23,514 nucleotides of DNA from CAZMJG01 sp964576365 (GCA_964576365.1 CAZNUT010000020.1:1-23514); one strand, 5' to 3'; positions 7,235 through 14,296 are shown, numbered from the stretch's first letter. Program-made: numbers and translations. Notes: generated by a model not told the origin, from the letters alone.

Positions 7235-7606
7235 GTGTCAATTTACGCTGATATCATCCTCGATCATTACCATTCCAGGCGGTTCCGCGGCACTGTATCG
7301 AATGCCGATCATGTGTGTCATGTTTCCAATCCACTTTGCGGAGACAAAATAGATTTCACCGCTCTTGTTGAAAAAGACATCGTCACAGAAGTGAAGTTTC
7401 AGGGCGATGGGTGTGTCATCTCGCTTGCTTCAGCTTCTCTTATTTCGCAGTGGGCGACGGGTAAATCCGTGAAAGAAATATTGGCGATGACACCGGATGC
7501 GTTTATTTCATTATTGGGTATTGAACTTTCTCCAAATCGGATGAAATGTGCACTTCTTGCTCTTGAAGGGTTACACTCTTTATTTTCAAAAACTTCTCCT
7601 GTATGA
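7235..7606 (+). CDS. sufU: SufU-like sulfur carrier/scaffold
   Basis: This is a zinc-dependent sulfurtransferase of the SufU/IscU fold that takes persulfide from SufS. The homologous part starts at SIYADIILDHYHSRRFRGTV, so I place the start at GTG 7235, giving 123 residues. Translation from farther upstream would cross a heptad array and two hairpin repeats. The Zn ligands are all present: Cys35 and Asp37 in NPLCGDKI, Cys60 in GDGCVIS, and Cys105 in NRMKCALLALEGL, matching B. subtilis SufU Cys41, Asp43, Cys66 and Cys128. Together with the typical SufS this supports a SufS-SufU pair instead of SufS-SufE. No clear Shine-Dalgarno sequence is present. Confidence 0.92.
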   Translation: MSIYADIILDHYHSRRFRGTVSNADHVCHVSNPLCGDKIDFTALVEKDIVTEVKFQGDGCVISLASASLISQWATGKSVKEILAMTPDAFISLLGIELSPNRMKCALLALEGLHSLFSKTSPV

Positions 7607-7636
7607 TGTACTCATCTATTAATTTTTTATTTTTTT

Positions 7637-7915
7637 ATGTCTGATCAAACTCTTCACGATCCTCAAAATCCTTCAGGACCTGTACAGGTGCGTAATTTAG
7701 TTGTACATGTTATTCGCGATCTTTGTATCGGTGCTGCTACTTGTATCGCAATTGCTCCCAATACATTTGTACTTGATTCAGAAGCAAAGGCTATCATTCT
7801 CAAGAGCGCAGATCAGGATAGTGATGATGCGATCATAGATGCTGCCAGGGGTTGTCCTACAGCAGCAATAATCATCGATGATGCAGCAAAAAAGAGCAGA
7901 ATTTTTCCAAACTGA
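7637..7915 (+). CDS. Small single-cluster ferredoxin
   Basis: This 92-residue ferredoxin has a single cluster motif: Cys30-x5-Cys36 in LCIGAATC and Cys73 in RGCPTAAI. The middle position of the usual C-x2-C-x2-C is alanine (Ala33), leaving three cysteine ligands. Such proteins carry a [3Fe-4S] cluster or a [4Fe-4S] cluster with a non-cysteine or exchangeable fourth ligand. APNTFVLDSEAKAI is typical of this ferredoxin group. It sits between the SUF genes, which could load it, and the KorAB oxidoreductase, which needs an electron acceptor and has no ferredoxin-like subunit of its own here. The coupling to KorAB is inferred from position. Confidence 0.9.
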   Translation: MSDQTLHDPQNPSGPVQVRNLVVHVIRDLCIGAATCIAIAPNTFVLDSEAKAIILKSADQDSDDAIIDAARGCPTAAIIIDDAAKKSRIFPN

Positions 7916-7916
7916 A

Positions 7917-8039
7917 ATGGATTCTTCCAATTCACGCGAATGTCCGCAGTGTGGATTTACGACTATTTATGGTATGCCAGGTGGGCGCGATGCATCCTGC
8001 AAAAACTGTGGATACAAAGACCCGTGCTGCTATGACTAG
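7917..8039 (+). CDS. 40-residue zinc-ribbon miniprotein
   Basis: ATG 7917 lies just after the ferredoxin TGA stop (7913-7915). It opens a 40-residue frame beginning MDSSNSRECPQCGFTTIYG and ending CKNCGYKDPCCYD, then TAG. Two CxxC knuckles, CPQC and CKNC, 19 residues apart form a classic zinc ribbon, followed by a vicinal Cys pair near the C-terminus. It is short, but the cysteine pattern and tight coupling to the ferredoxin gene argue that it is real. I do not recognise a specific family. Binding of Zn or Fe is plausible, and the function is unknown. Its TAG stop begins another heptad repeat array. Confidence 0.7.
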   Translation: MDSSNSRECPQCGFTTIYGMPGGRDASCKNCGYKDPCCYD

Positions 8040-8096
8040 CTGTTAGGTGTTAGGTTTTTTTAGTTAATAAGTAAAAGTGAATAGGTAATAAGTGAA
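8038..8096 (+). repeat. Heptanucleotide array after the zinc-ribbon stop codon
   Basis: Units AGCTGTT and AGGTGTT, an expanded AGGTTTTTTT, then AGTTAAT, AAGTAAA, AGTGAAT, AGGTAAT and AAGTGAA follow directly from the TAG stop. The order closely parallels the array after sufS, where AGGTGTT, AGCTTTT, AGTTAAT and AAGTAAT occur in sequence. Confidence 0.75.
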
Positions 8097-8154
8097 ACAT
8101 GAATCGTGAAAAGAAATGTAATATGCGATAAATCCCATTACAACAAAACATGGT

Positions 8155-8176
8155 AGTGGAGCCATTTATGGCTTTT
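8155..8176 (+). repeat. GTAG-footed short hairpin, possible REP-like element or terminator
   Basis: GTAG at 8153-8156 precedes TGG and a perfect small hairpin AGCCAT-TT-ATGGCT (8160-8173) followed by a short T run. The GTAG foot resembles the REP-like copy at 3162. The T run would also fit a weak terminator between the SUF/ferredoxin block and korA. The 6-bp stem is too short to decide. Confidence 0.4.
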
Positions 8177-8184
8177 ATATTCGT

Positions 8185-8236
8185 CTTGGAAATTGTTAAT
8201 TAGTAATTAGCAATTGAACAGTAGTACTTGGAAATT
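8185..8236 (+). repeat. CTTGGAAATT direct repeats upstream of korA
   Basis: CTTGGAAATT occurs at 8185-8194 and 8227-8236, 42 bases apart, with AT-rich TTAATTAGTAATTAG between. Its complement AATTTCCAAG appears upstream of tsaD at 1223. It is probably a dispersed intergenic module. Confidence 0.45.
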
Positions 8237-8241
8237 AACTT
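8214..8241 (+). promoter_or_regulatory. Candidate korA promoter with a very short leader
   Basis: TTGAAC (8214-8219), a 16-base spacer and TAACTT (8236-8241) would start transcription near 8248, about three bases before the korA ATG at 8251. No Shine-Dalgarno sequence is present, which fits a leaderless or near-leaderless message. The call rests on hexamer matching alone. Confidence 0.4.
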
Positions 8242-8250
8242 TGTAAAAGT

Positions 8251-9978
8251 ATGAAATACAACTGGAAAATTGGAGGCGAAGCAGGTTTTGGCATCGTGAC
8301 ATCAGGACAACTTTTGTCACGAATTGCTACGCGATCCGGATATCATAGTTACGACTATATGGAGTATCCCTCTCTCATTCGAGGAGGGCATAATACAATC
8401 GAGGTAATCATCTCAGACGAACCAGTACACGCGAGTGTCTGGCTAGTAGATTTTCTCGTTTGCTTAAACAAAGAGACCTTTACTTTACATTCACACAGAC
8501 TTCATGCAGGTAGCATAGTCGTTTTTGATCCGGATGAATTTCAGCCTGAAGGGGATTTTGCAAAAGTACCTGTGCCTTTCAAAAAGATCAAGCAGGAAGA
8601 GAAGATCACGCAGCAAATGGTAAATACGGTTGCTATCGCCGCAAGCTTGACACTTTTGGGTGGACACGTGGACATATTTGAAGATAGTATCCGTAAACAG
8701 TTTGCCCGTAAGGGTCAGGAGGTGGTAGATATCAATATCAAGATAGTGAAAATAGGTCAAGATTATGCGTTAAAAAGCGGTGTTCAGCCATTACATGTTC
8801 TTGCACAAAGAGATGGTCAGGAAACAAAAGCAGTGATGACGGGTAATGATATGTTTTCGCTTGCAACTGTAGTCGCTGACTGCCGATTTTATGGTGCTTA
8901 TCCGATGACTCCGGCTTCAAGCGTTATGATGACACTTGCCGCATGGCAGGCAAAGACAGGTATGATAGTGAGACATGCAGAGGATGAAATAGCGGCGATC
9001 AATAGCGCTTTAGGATCTTCATTTGCAGGAGTGCGAAGTGCGGTTGGAACTTCGGGGGGTGGTTTTGCCCTCATGGTGGAAGCACTTTCCTACTCAGGGG
9101 TAGCAGAAATTCCGATAGTTGTATTTTTGAGTATGCGCCCAGGTCCGGCCACTGGACTTCCTACGTGGACAGGGCAGGGAGATTTACTCTTTGCAGTGCA
9201 TGGCGGACACGGTGAATTCCCCAAAATCGTCCTTGCTCCCGGAGACATACAAGAGATGGCAGAGATCGGTCTGAAAGCATTTGATCTGGCTGATCTGTAT
9301 CAGACACCAGTCATCGTCTTGTCAGACAAACTGTTATCAGAATCAAATGAAAGTATTTCCAGCAAATTGCTTGCCGAGATTTTCCACAAGTACAATCCAA
9401 ACAGAGCAAAGATCGTTTCTCACACAGATCAGGCGCCATATCTACGTTATAAAGATTCGGCAGATGGTATCTCGGAGATGCTGATACCGGGACAGGAAGG
9501 ACAGTATTATCAGGCTAATTCCTATGAGCACATTGAAGATTCACACACCACAGAAGATGGTGGAGCGACAAAGCAACAGGTAGAAAAACGAACACGCAAG
9601 ATACAAGGGTATATTCAAAATCATTTTGCTTTACCCAAGCAGTATGGCAATCTAGATGCACAGACGGTGATCGTTTCGTGGGGTTCGATGAAAGGTATTA
9701 TTTTGGAAGCACAAAAAATATTAAAAGACAAACATCAGCAGGATACATCATTTATTCATTTCACTCATCTGTACCCGATAGATGAAGCAAAGGTCAAGGA
9801 TATGCTGAAGATAACTGAAGGGAAAAGATATATTCTGGTAGAAAACAATGCACATGCACAGTTTGGCCAGCTTCTGAGAATGCAGACAAGTATAGATATT
9901 TCGGAAAAACTATTAAAATACGATGGTCGTCCATTCTGGCCGGAGGAGATTGTCAGCCATATATTAAATACAAAATAA
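8251..9978 (+). CDS. korA: 2-oxoacid:ferredoxin oxidoreductase, fused gamma-alpha subunit
   Basis: This 575-residue protein has the gamma domain at the N-terminus (about 1-185, opening WKIGGEAGFGIVTSGQLLSR, with YPSLIRGGHNTIEV). The alpha (pyrimidine-binding) domain follows (about 195-575, with FYGAYPMTPASSVM, DEIAAINSALGSSFAG and GTSGGGFALMVEALSYSG). Paired with KorB it would decarboxylate a 2-oxoacid to an acyl-CoA, or run in reverse, passing electrons to ferredoxin. The substrate (2-oxoglutarate, pyruvate or branched chain) cannot be read with confidence. The gamma-alpha fusion plus separate beta matches the two-subunit Kor type. It is followed after one base by a small unknown gene, and korB comes 479 bases later. 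Confidence 0.93.
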   Translation: MKYNWKIGGEAGFGIVTSGQLLSRIATRSGYHSYDYMEYPSLIRGGHNTIEVIISDEPVHASVWLVDFLVCLNKETFTLHSHRLHAGSIVVFDPDEFQPEGDFAKVPVPFKKIKQEEKITQQMVNTVAIAASLTLLGGHVDIFEDSIRKQFARKGQEVVDINIKIVKIGQDYALKSGVQPLHVLAQRDGQETKAVMTGNDMFSLATVVADCRFYGAYPMTPASSVMMTLAAWQAKTGMIVRHAEDEIAAINSALGSSFAGVRSAVGTSGGGFALMVEALSYSGVAEIPIVVFLSMRPGPATGLPTWTGQGDLLFAVHGGHGEFPKIVLAPGDIQEMAEIGLKAFDLADLYQTPVIVLSDKLLSESNESISSKLLAEIFHKYNPNRAKIVSHTDQAPYLRYKDSADGISEMLIPGQEGQYYQANSYEHIEDSHTTEDGGATKQQVEKRTRKIQGYIQNHFALPKQYGNLDAQTVIVSWGSMKGIILEAQKILKDKHQQDTSFIHFTHLYPIDEAKVKDMLKITEGKRYILVENNAHAQFGQLLRMQTSIDISEKLLKYDGRPFWPEEIVSHILNTK

Positions 9979-9979
9979 A

Positions 9980-10204
9980 ATGATTTTACCTTATCACCGC
10001 AGAGAGAGTGATGATTTAAAATTTAAAGAGGTATTTCCAGCTGGCAGAGAAGAAACTGGTTTTTTGCCATACGGCATTACGTCACAACCAGTGGATGTGG
10101 GCTCTGATTTTACACCTGAAAGACTTGATGTGTATACGGTACCTCATACTTCTATACAAGTTGTAAAATGGGAAGTATGTGAAGATGGAAAAAATGCAAC
10201 CTGA
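9980..10204 (+). CDS. Unknown small protein 1 between korA and korB
   Basis: This 74-residue frame starts one base after the korA stop. It begins MILPYHRRESDDLKFKEVFP and ends VVKWEVCEDGKNAT. It is polar and mildly acidic with one cysteine, and has no signal peptide, membrane segment or motif I recognise. Tight spacing after korA suggests co-transcription and perhaps translational coupling. It could be an accessory or assembly factor of the oxidoreductase, but that is inferred only from position. Its codon use and composition resemble the neighbours. Confidence 0.7.
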   Translation: MILPYHRRESDDLKFKEVFPAGREETGFLPYGITSQPVDVGSDFTPERLDVYTVPHTSIQVVKWEVCEDGKNAT

Positions 10205-10228
10205 CATAGTTATTATTTTTTATACTTT

Positions 10229-10453
10229 ATGAGTACGCCAGATCAGCGTATACAAAATCCCGCTTTAGCAGAAGAATTGGCTCATTATGTCGAAGCCAAT
10301 ATGCGAACTGATTACATTCCAGTCGCTCCTTTGATGCGAGAGGGTATATCCCCAGCAGAACTGGAAGATGCCAGAAATTTTGCTTATACCGTTCTAGCAG
10401 AACAAAAAACAACGCAATTTATGAATTCAACCGGTAGTAAAAATTTAGGATAA
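10229..10453 (+). CDS. Unknown small protein 2 between korA and korB
   Basis: This second 74-residue frame begins MSTPDQRIQNPALAEELAHY and continues through VEANMRTDYIPVAPLMREGI and SPAELEDARNFAYTVLAEQK. It looks largely alpha-helical, soluble and charged, and has no cysteine. I recognise no family. It ends only 4 bases before the korB start, so it almost certainly shares the korAB transcript. Finding two unrelated proteins of the same size inserted between catalytic subunits is unusual. A role in complex stability or regulation is possible but unproven. Confidence 0.7.
   Translation: MSTPDQRIQNPALAEELAHYVEANMRTDYIPVAPLMREGISPAELEDARNFAYTVLAEQKTTQFMNSTGSKNLG
10447..10450 (+). promoter_or_regulatory. 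Shine-Dalgarno site of korB
   Basis: AGGA lies seven bases before the korB ATG at 10458, inside the last codons of the preceding small gene. It stands out because most genes in this window lack a recognisable ribosome-binding site. Confidence 0.5.
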
Positions 10454-10457
10454 CTTT

Positions 10458-11306
10458 ATGACAGACCTTTCATTTGACGGATATGCACCTACCTGGTGCC
10501 CTGGATGTGGCGATTGGGGAATACGCATAGGTATCAAAAATGCCCTGCTTGGTATGGGGCTCAATCCTTCCAAGATCGCGGTGGTTTTTGATATCGGCTG
10601 CTCCGGCAATATGAATGATTTTCTGAACGCATATGCGATGCATGGACTCCATGGAAGAGCTATCGCAACAGCAGTAGGCGTTAAGATCGCCAATCACGAC
10701 ATGACTACTGTAGTTATCGGAGGAGATGGTGGTTTGTATGGAGAGGGTGGAAATCATTTTCTGCATGCTTGCCGAGGCAATCACGACATCACTGTGATAG
10801 TACATGACAACAGTGTATATGGACTTACCAAAGGTCAAAGCGCACCTACAGCTGAAACCGGATATAAATCAAGCTCTACTCCGCAGGGAATTATTGAACA
10901 ATCAGTTAATCCCCTTTCATTAGCCATTACTCAAGGAGCTACCTTTGTTGCTCAGGGATTTGCTGGAGACACTATCCATCTTGCAGGTCTTATCAAAGCA
11001 GGTGTAGAACATAAAGGATTTTCGCTCATCAATATTTTGCAGCCATGCGTGACCTTTAATAAGGTCAACACATACCAATATTACTTGAAGCGTGTCTATA
11101 AACTGGATGAGAAATACAATCCAGAAGATTTTTCTGCAGCGATGCAAAAAAGTATCGAGATCAACGAAGAAAAATATCCTCTCGGAGTTATATACAAAAC
11201 ATCCCGACCCGTTTTTCATGAGCAATGGAGCACACTACAGCAATCAACTCTTTTGAAGGCTCCTCGGTATACTGATTTTGATTCTCTCGTGGGCGCATTT
11301 ATTTAA
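10458..11306 (+). CDS. korB: 2-oxoacid:ferredoxin oxidoreductase, beta (TPP-binding) subunit
   Basis: This 282-residue TPP-binding beta subunit pairs with KorA. Four cysteines that fit a [4Fe-4S] cluster are visible: Cys14 and Cys17 in WCPGCGDWG, Cys48 in DIGCSGNMND and Cys197 in LQPCVTFN. The TPP/Mg motif begins at GGDGGLYGEGGNH (Asp90) and continues to VHDNSVYGLTKGQSAPT. Length and order fit bacterial and archaeal Kor/Por beta chains. The ATG at 10458 has an AGGA site. The nearby ferredoxin at 7637 is a reasonable electron acceptor because no delta (2x4Fe-4S) subunit is encoded here. Confidence 0.95.
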   Translation: MTDLSFDGYAPTWCPGCGDWGIRIGIKNALLGMGLNPSKIAVVFDIGCSGNMNDFLNAYAMHGLHGRAIATAVGVKIANHDMTTVVIGGDGGLYGEGGNHFLHACRGNHDITVIVHDNSVYGLTKGQSAPTAETGYKSSSTPQGIIEQSVNPLSLAITQGATFVAQGFAGDTIHLAGLIKAGVEHKGFSLINILQPCVTFNKVNTYQYYLKRVYKLDEKYNPEDFSAAMQKSIEINEEKYPLGVIYKTSRPVFHEQWSTLQQSTLLKAPRYTDFDSLVGAFI

Positions 11307-11396
11307 TGAGTATTTTATTGACAATTAGCAAATGGTCATTTATACTGCTAATATCCTTCGCTGTTAATGAAATTTGTTGGCAGTTAGGGCTACGAT

Positions 11397-11425
11397 TTGT
11401 TACTTATTAGTGAGTTCTTTATATT
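11397..11425 (+). promoter_or_regulatory. Candidate lon promoter predicting a leaderless mRNA
   Basis: TTGTTA (11397-11402), a 17-base spacer and TATATT (11420-11425) form a reasonable sigma-70-type promoter. A start seven bases after the -10 would fall on the A of the lon ATG at 11432. There is no Shine-Dalgarno sequence, which supports a leaderless transcript. I see no heat-shock element such as CIRCE. Confidence 0.45.
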
Positions 11426-11431
11426 ACTTTT

Positions 11432-13831
11432 ATGTTTAGTCATTCTTCATCAGAAAAGCAACAATTTCCTGTCATTGCAATACGGGATGGTATTGTATTT
11501 CCAGGAACGGAAAATGTATTGGTGTTTGGTAGAAGCAAAAGTCTGGAAGGCATGAAGACTGCTGTGGAAGGAAATAAACAAGTGGTTTTGGTTATGCAAC
11601 GTAAAACTGAAGACGAAGATCCTCAAATGAGCGATTTACATGAAATTGGCGTTCTGGCAACGATAGATAAAGTCATGAATACCGATAAAGGTCAGCTGAA
11701 TGCACTCGTCAAAGGTATCCGCAAGGTGCGTATCGTTGAATATACACAAACAGAGCCATATTATGCTGCATATATTCAAGACAGTTTTGATACTGGGATG
11801 GAGGATGAGGAAGTGATGGCGGTTGTTAAATACATTTCTACTCAGCTTAAAAAGGGTATAAATCTCGGCAAGACAATAGATTTTGTATTTTTGATGAATA
11901 TTCTCAATATTCAGTCAGCAATGCAATTTTCCTATCAGGTCGCCATGATTCTTGATATAAAGCCAGAAGAGCGTCAGGAATTGCTTGAAATCGATGATCT
12001 CAAGGTGCGATTATCTCGCGAGGTTGACTATATCAACAAAGAAATAAAAGTACTTGAGCTTGAACACAATATTTCAAATAAAACCCAGAAAAAATTTGAG
12101 AAAAATATTCGTGATACGTTTTTAAGAGAAAAAATGCGCACTATAGAGGAAGAGCTGGGTGGTGAAAGTGAAGATCAAGAAGTAAACGAGTATAGAGCAA
12201 AAATAAGAAAGGCAAAGATGCCAAAACCTGTCGAGGAAAAAGCCATAAAAGAGCTTAAAAAATTGGGGCAGATGTCACAGTTTAATCCCGAGTCATCTTA
12301 TATTCGCGGGTATCTTGACTGGCTCGTTGATTTGCCCTGGAGCAAAATGTCAGATCAAAATCTGAATCTTGAGCATGCTCAGAGTATTCTCAACGAGGAT
12401 CATTTTGGTCTTAAAAAGGTCAAAGAGCGCATACTCGAGTTTCTCGCGGTAATGAATCTCAAAGAGATTAAGAGAAAGCAATCAAAAAAAACAGGTTTAA
12501 AAACAAACAAAAAAGATAAAAAAACTCACGAGCAACCATCAATTCTCTGTTTTGTTGGTCCTCCAGGAGTAGGAAAAACTTCTTTGGGTCGCTCCATCGC
12601 TCGAGCATTGGGTCGCGAATTTGTAAAGATTTCTCTCGGTGGTATACGAGACGAAGCTGAGATACGTGGACATCGTCGGACATACGTGGGAGCTTTACCA
12701 GGGCGCATTATTCAGGCTGTGAAACAGGCAGAGACCAAAAATCCGGTCTTTATGCTTGACGAGATAGATAAGCTTGGTCGTGATTATCGCGGAGATCCGT
12801 CTGCAGCTCTCCTTGAGGCTCTTGATCCTGAACAGAATGCAGATTTTTCAGATCATTATCTTGAGGTGCCATTTGATCTTTCAAATGTCTTTTTTATCAC
12901 AACGGCAAATATGTTGGATACTATTCCGGAAGCATTGCTGGATCGTCTTGAGGTGATTCATTTTGCAGGATACACAGAAGACGAAAAATTTAATATCGCC
13001 AAAAATTATCTGGTACCAAAACAGCAGAAAGCACATAGTCTTGACGAGGACGAAGTGACTGTGGAAGACGATATATTGCGTACTGTCATCCGCAGGTATA
13101 CGAGAGAGGCTGGGGTGCGTGAGCTTGAAAGACAGATAGCCACCGTGTGCCGGAAGGTCGCCCGCGATATCGTAGAAAAGAAAGTCAAAAAGACCAAAAA
13201 AGTCACGGAAAAAGATATCAATGAATATCTTGGGCCATATAAATATTCTGCACAGATGATCGAGGAAAAAAATACCGTGGGTATCACCACAGGTCTTGCA
13301 TGGACTCAAGCAGGAGGAGACATTCTTTTTATCGAAGTAGCGGTCATGCCAGGCAAAGGAAACCTCACGCTCACCGGCAATCTGGGTGATGTCATGAAGG
13401 AGTCTTGTCAAGCAGCCCTTTCATATATCCGTTCCCGCGGAAAAGAGTTTGGACTTAAAAAGGATTTTTATAATTCTATAGATATCCATGTGCATGTGCC
13501 GGAGGGTGCGGTACCAAAAGATGGTCCTTCAGCAGGAGTTGCGATAGTCACCTCTATGGTATCTGCGCTTACTAAAAAGCCAGTGCGCCGTGATGTAGCC
13601 ATGACAGGAGAGATCACACTGCGCGGCCGTGTGACAGAGATTGGCGGATTGAAAGAAAAAGCTATCGCTGCACACCGGGCTGGTATCAAAAAAGTGTTGA
13701 TTCCTGCAGAAAATAAAAAGGATATGGTGGATTTGCCGGATAGAGTGAAAAAAGATATGGAGTTTGTTTTTATGGACCACATAGATGAAGTGATCAAGCA
13801 GGCGATTGTCCGAAGAGTGAATGGCTTATAA
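11432..13831 (+). CDS. lon: Lon ATP-dependent protease
   Basis: This 799-residue cytoplasmic AAA+ protease degrades damaged and regulatory proteins. The N-terminal Lon domain (about 8-205) opens FPVIAIRDGIVFPG. A coiled-coil region follows (about 205-260), then the AAA+ domain with Walker A GPPGVGKT at 376-383 and Walker B VFMLDEIDKL. The C-terminal protease has catalytic Ser700 in PKDGPSAGV and Lys743 in GGLKEKAIAAHRAGI, 43 residues apart as in E. coli Lon. An unusual Lys-rich stretch at about 347-368, just before the AAA+ core, is not typical of the family. It is a soluble (LonA) type with no membrane segment. Confidence 0.97.
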   Translation: MFSHSSSEKQQFPVIAIRDGIVFPGTENVLVFGRSKSLEGMKTAVEGNKQVVLVMQRKTEDEDPQMSDLHEIGVLATIDKVMNTDKGQLNALVKGIRKVRIVEYTQTEPYYAAYIQDSFDTGMEDEEVMAVVKYISTQLKKGINLGKTIDFVFLMNILNIQSAMQFSYQVAMILDIKPEERQELLEIDDLKVRLSREVDYINKEIKVLELEHNISNKTQKKFEKNIRDTFLREKMRTIEEELGGESEDQEVNEYRAKIRKAKMPKPVEEKAIKELKKLGQMSQFNPESSYIRGYLDWLVDLPWSKMSDQNLNLEHAQSILNEDHFGLKKVKERILEFLAVMNLKEIKRKQSKKTGLKTNKKDKKTHEQPSILCFVGPPGVGKTSLGRSIARALGREFVKISLGGIRDEAEIRGHRRTYVGALPGRIIQAVKQAETKNPVFMLDEIDKLGRDYRGDPSAALLEALDPEQNADFSDHYLEVPFDLSNVFFITTANMLDTIPEALLDRLEVIHFAGYTEDEKFNIAKNYLVPKQQKAHSLDEDEVTVEDDILRTVIRRYTREAGVRELERQIATVCRKVARDIVEKKVKKTKKVTEKDINEYLGPYKYSAQMIEEKNTVGITTGLAWTQAGGDILFIEVAVMPGKGNLTLTGNLGDVMKESCQAALSYIRSRGKEFGLKKDFYNSIDIHVHVPEGAVPKDGPSAGVAIVTSMVSALTKKPVRRDVAMTGEITLRGRVTEIGGLKEKAIAAHRAGIKKVLIPAENKKDMVDLPDRVKKDMEFVFMDHIDEVIKQAIVRRVNGL

Positions 13832-13985
13832 TGTTAGAGCAACACAGCTACTCAGCATCTCAGCTATTCTCAGAGTCGTCATTACCTCCGCCTGCCAGTA
13901 GGTTGGTGAATAGGTAGTAGATGTTTGGTTGAAGGTTTTAGGGACAGACAATTACGACATTTCGACCCCAATTGCATATTCACAT
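13832..13985. repeat. Octamer CTCAGC run and CGTCATT module downstream of lon
   Basis: This is the first part of a 465-base gene-free stretch (13832-14296). CTCAGC repeats with period eight at 13851 and 13859, with a degenerate unit CACAGC at 13843. It is followed by TCGTCATTACCTCCGCCTGC (13877-13896) and a weak heptad-like segment, AGGTAGT and AGGTTTT (13913-13940). The same order, CTCAGC octamers then TCGTCATT, recurs at 15965-16019. I see no coding capacity. Confidence 0.6.
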
Positions 13986-13989
13986 TCAA

Positions 13990-14160
13990 AGCAATCTCTT
14001 CATTCTCCTCCTAGAAAATAGGAGGAGTACCCGAAGTCGAGTCAAAGCTTCCTGTCCACTCGACGAGGGGGAGGTGGTACAAAGTAAATACCACCCCGTC
14101 TCCCGCCGAAGCGGGATCCACCCCTCCTATTTTAGGAGGAGAATATTAAAACAGATTGCT
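13990..14160. repeat. About 170-bp inverted-repeat element with nested hairpins
   Basis: The outer arms AGCAATCT (13990-13997) and AGATTGCT (14153-14160) are inverted copies. Inside them lies a left hairpin CTCCTCCTA/TAGGAGGAG (14005-14027, 5-base loop) and a right hairpin CCTCCTA/TAGGAGG (14123-14139, 3-base loop). The interior also folds: GGTGGTA (14073-14079) with TACCACC (14089-14095), and TCCCGC-CGAA-GCGGGA (14101-14116). A frame across this region is not convincing as protein. It resembles a miniature, non-autonomous mobile element, but no target duplication is evident. Confidence 0.65.
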
Positions 14161-14239
14161 CTCGCCTGCTTTGCATAGATTTTCGGCATTGCGGGTAGTA
14201 ATAAATGAAATGAGTGCGTCCAAAATCTGCCCTTGTATT

Positions 14240-14270
14240 TTGTTAAAAATCAATCGTTTTAGTGTATAAT
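14240..14270 (+). promoter_or_regulatory. Candidate promoter for the small Ala/Gln-rich gene
   Basis: A consensus TATAAT at 14265-14270 lies 27 bases before the TTG start at 14297. TTGTTA at 14240-14245 is a possible -35 at a long spacing of 19 bases. The perfect -10 makes this one of the better promoter candidates in the window. Confidence 0.5.
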
Positions 14271-14296
14271 GGTGACGTTAATATTTCATAAGATAT

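Noticed and set aside
12881..13411. 176-residue open frame on the minus strand inside lon
   Set aside because: It is fully antisense to well-conserved Lon coding sequence and shows no family motif. It is a shadow frame.
13972..14178. 68-residue plus-strand open frame downstream of lon
   Set aside because: It lies almost wholly within the nested inverted-repeat element and encodes a basic, non-protein-like sequence.
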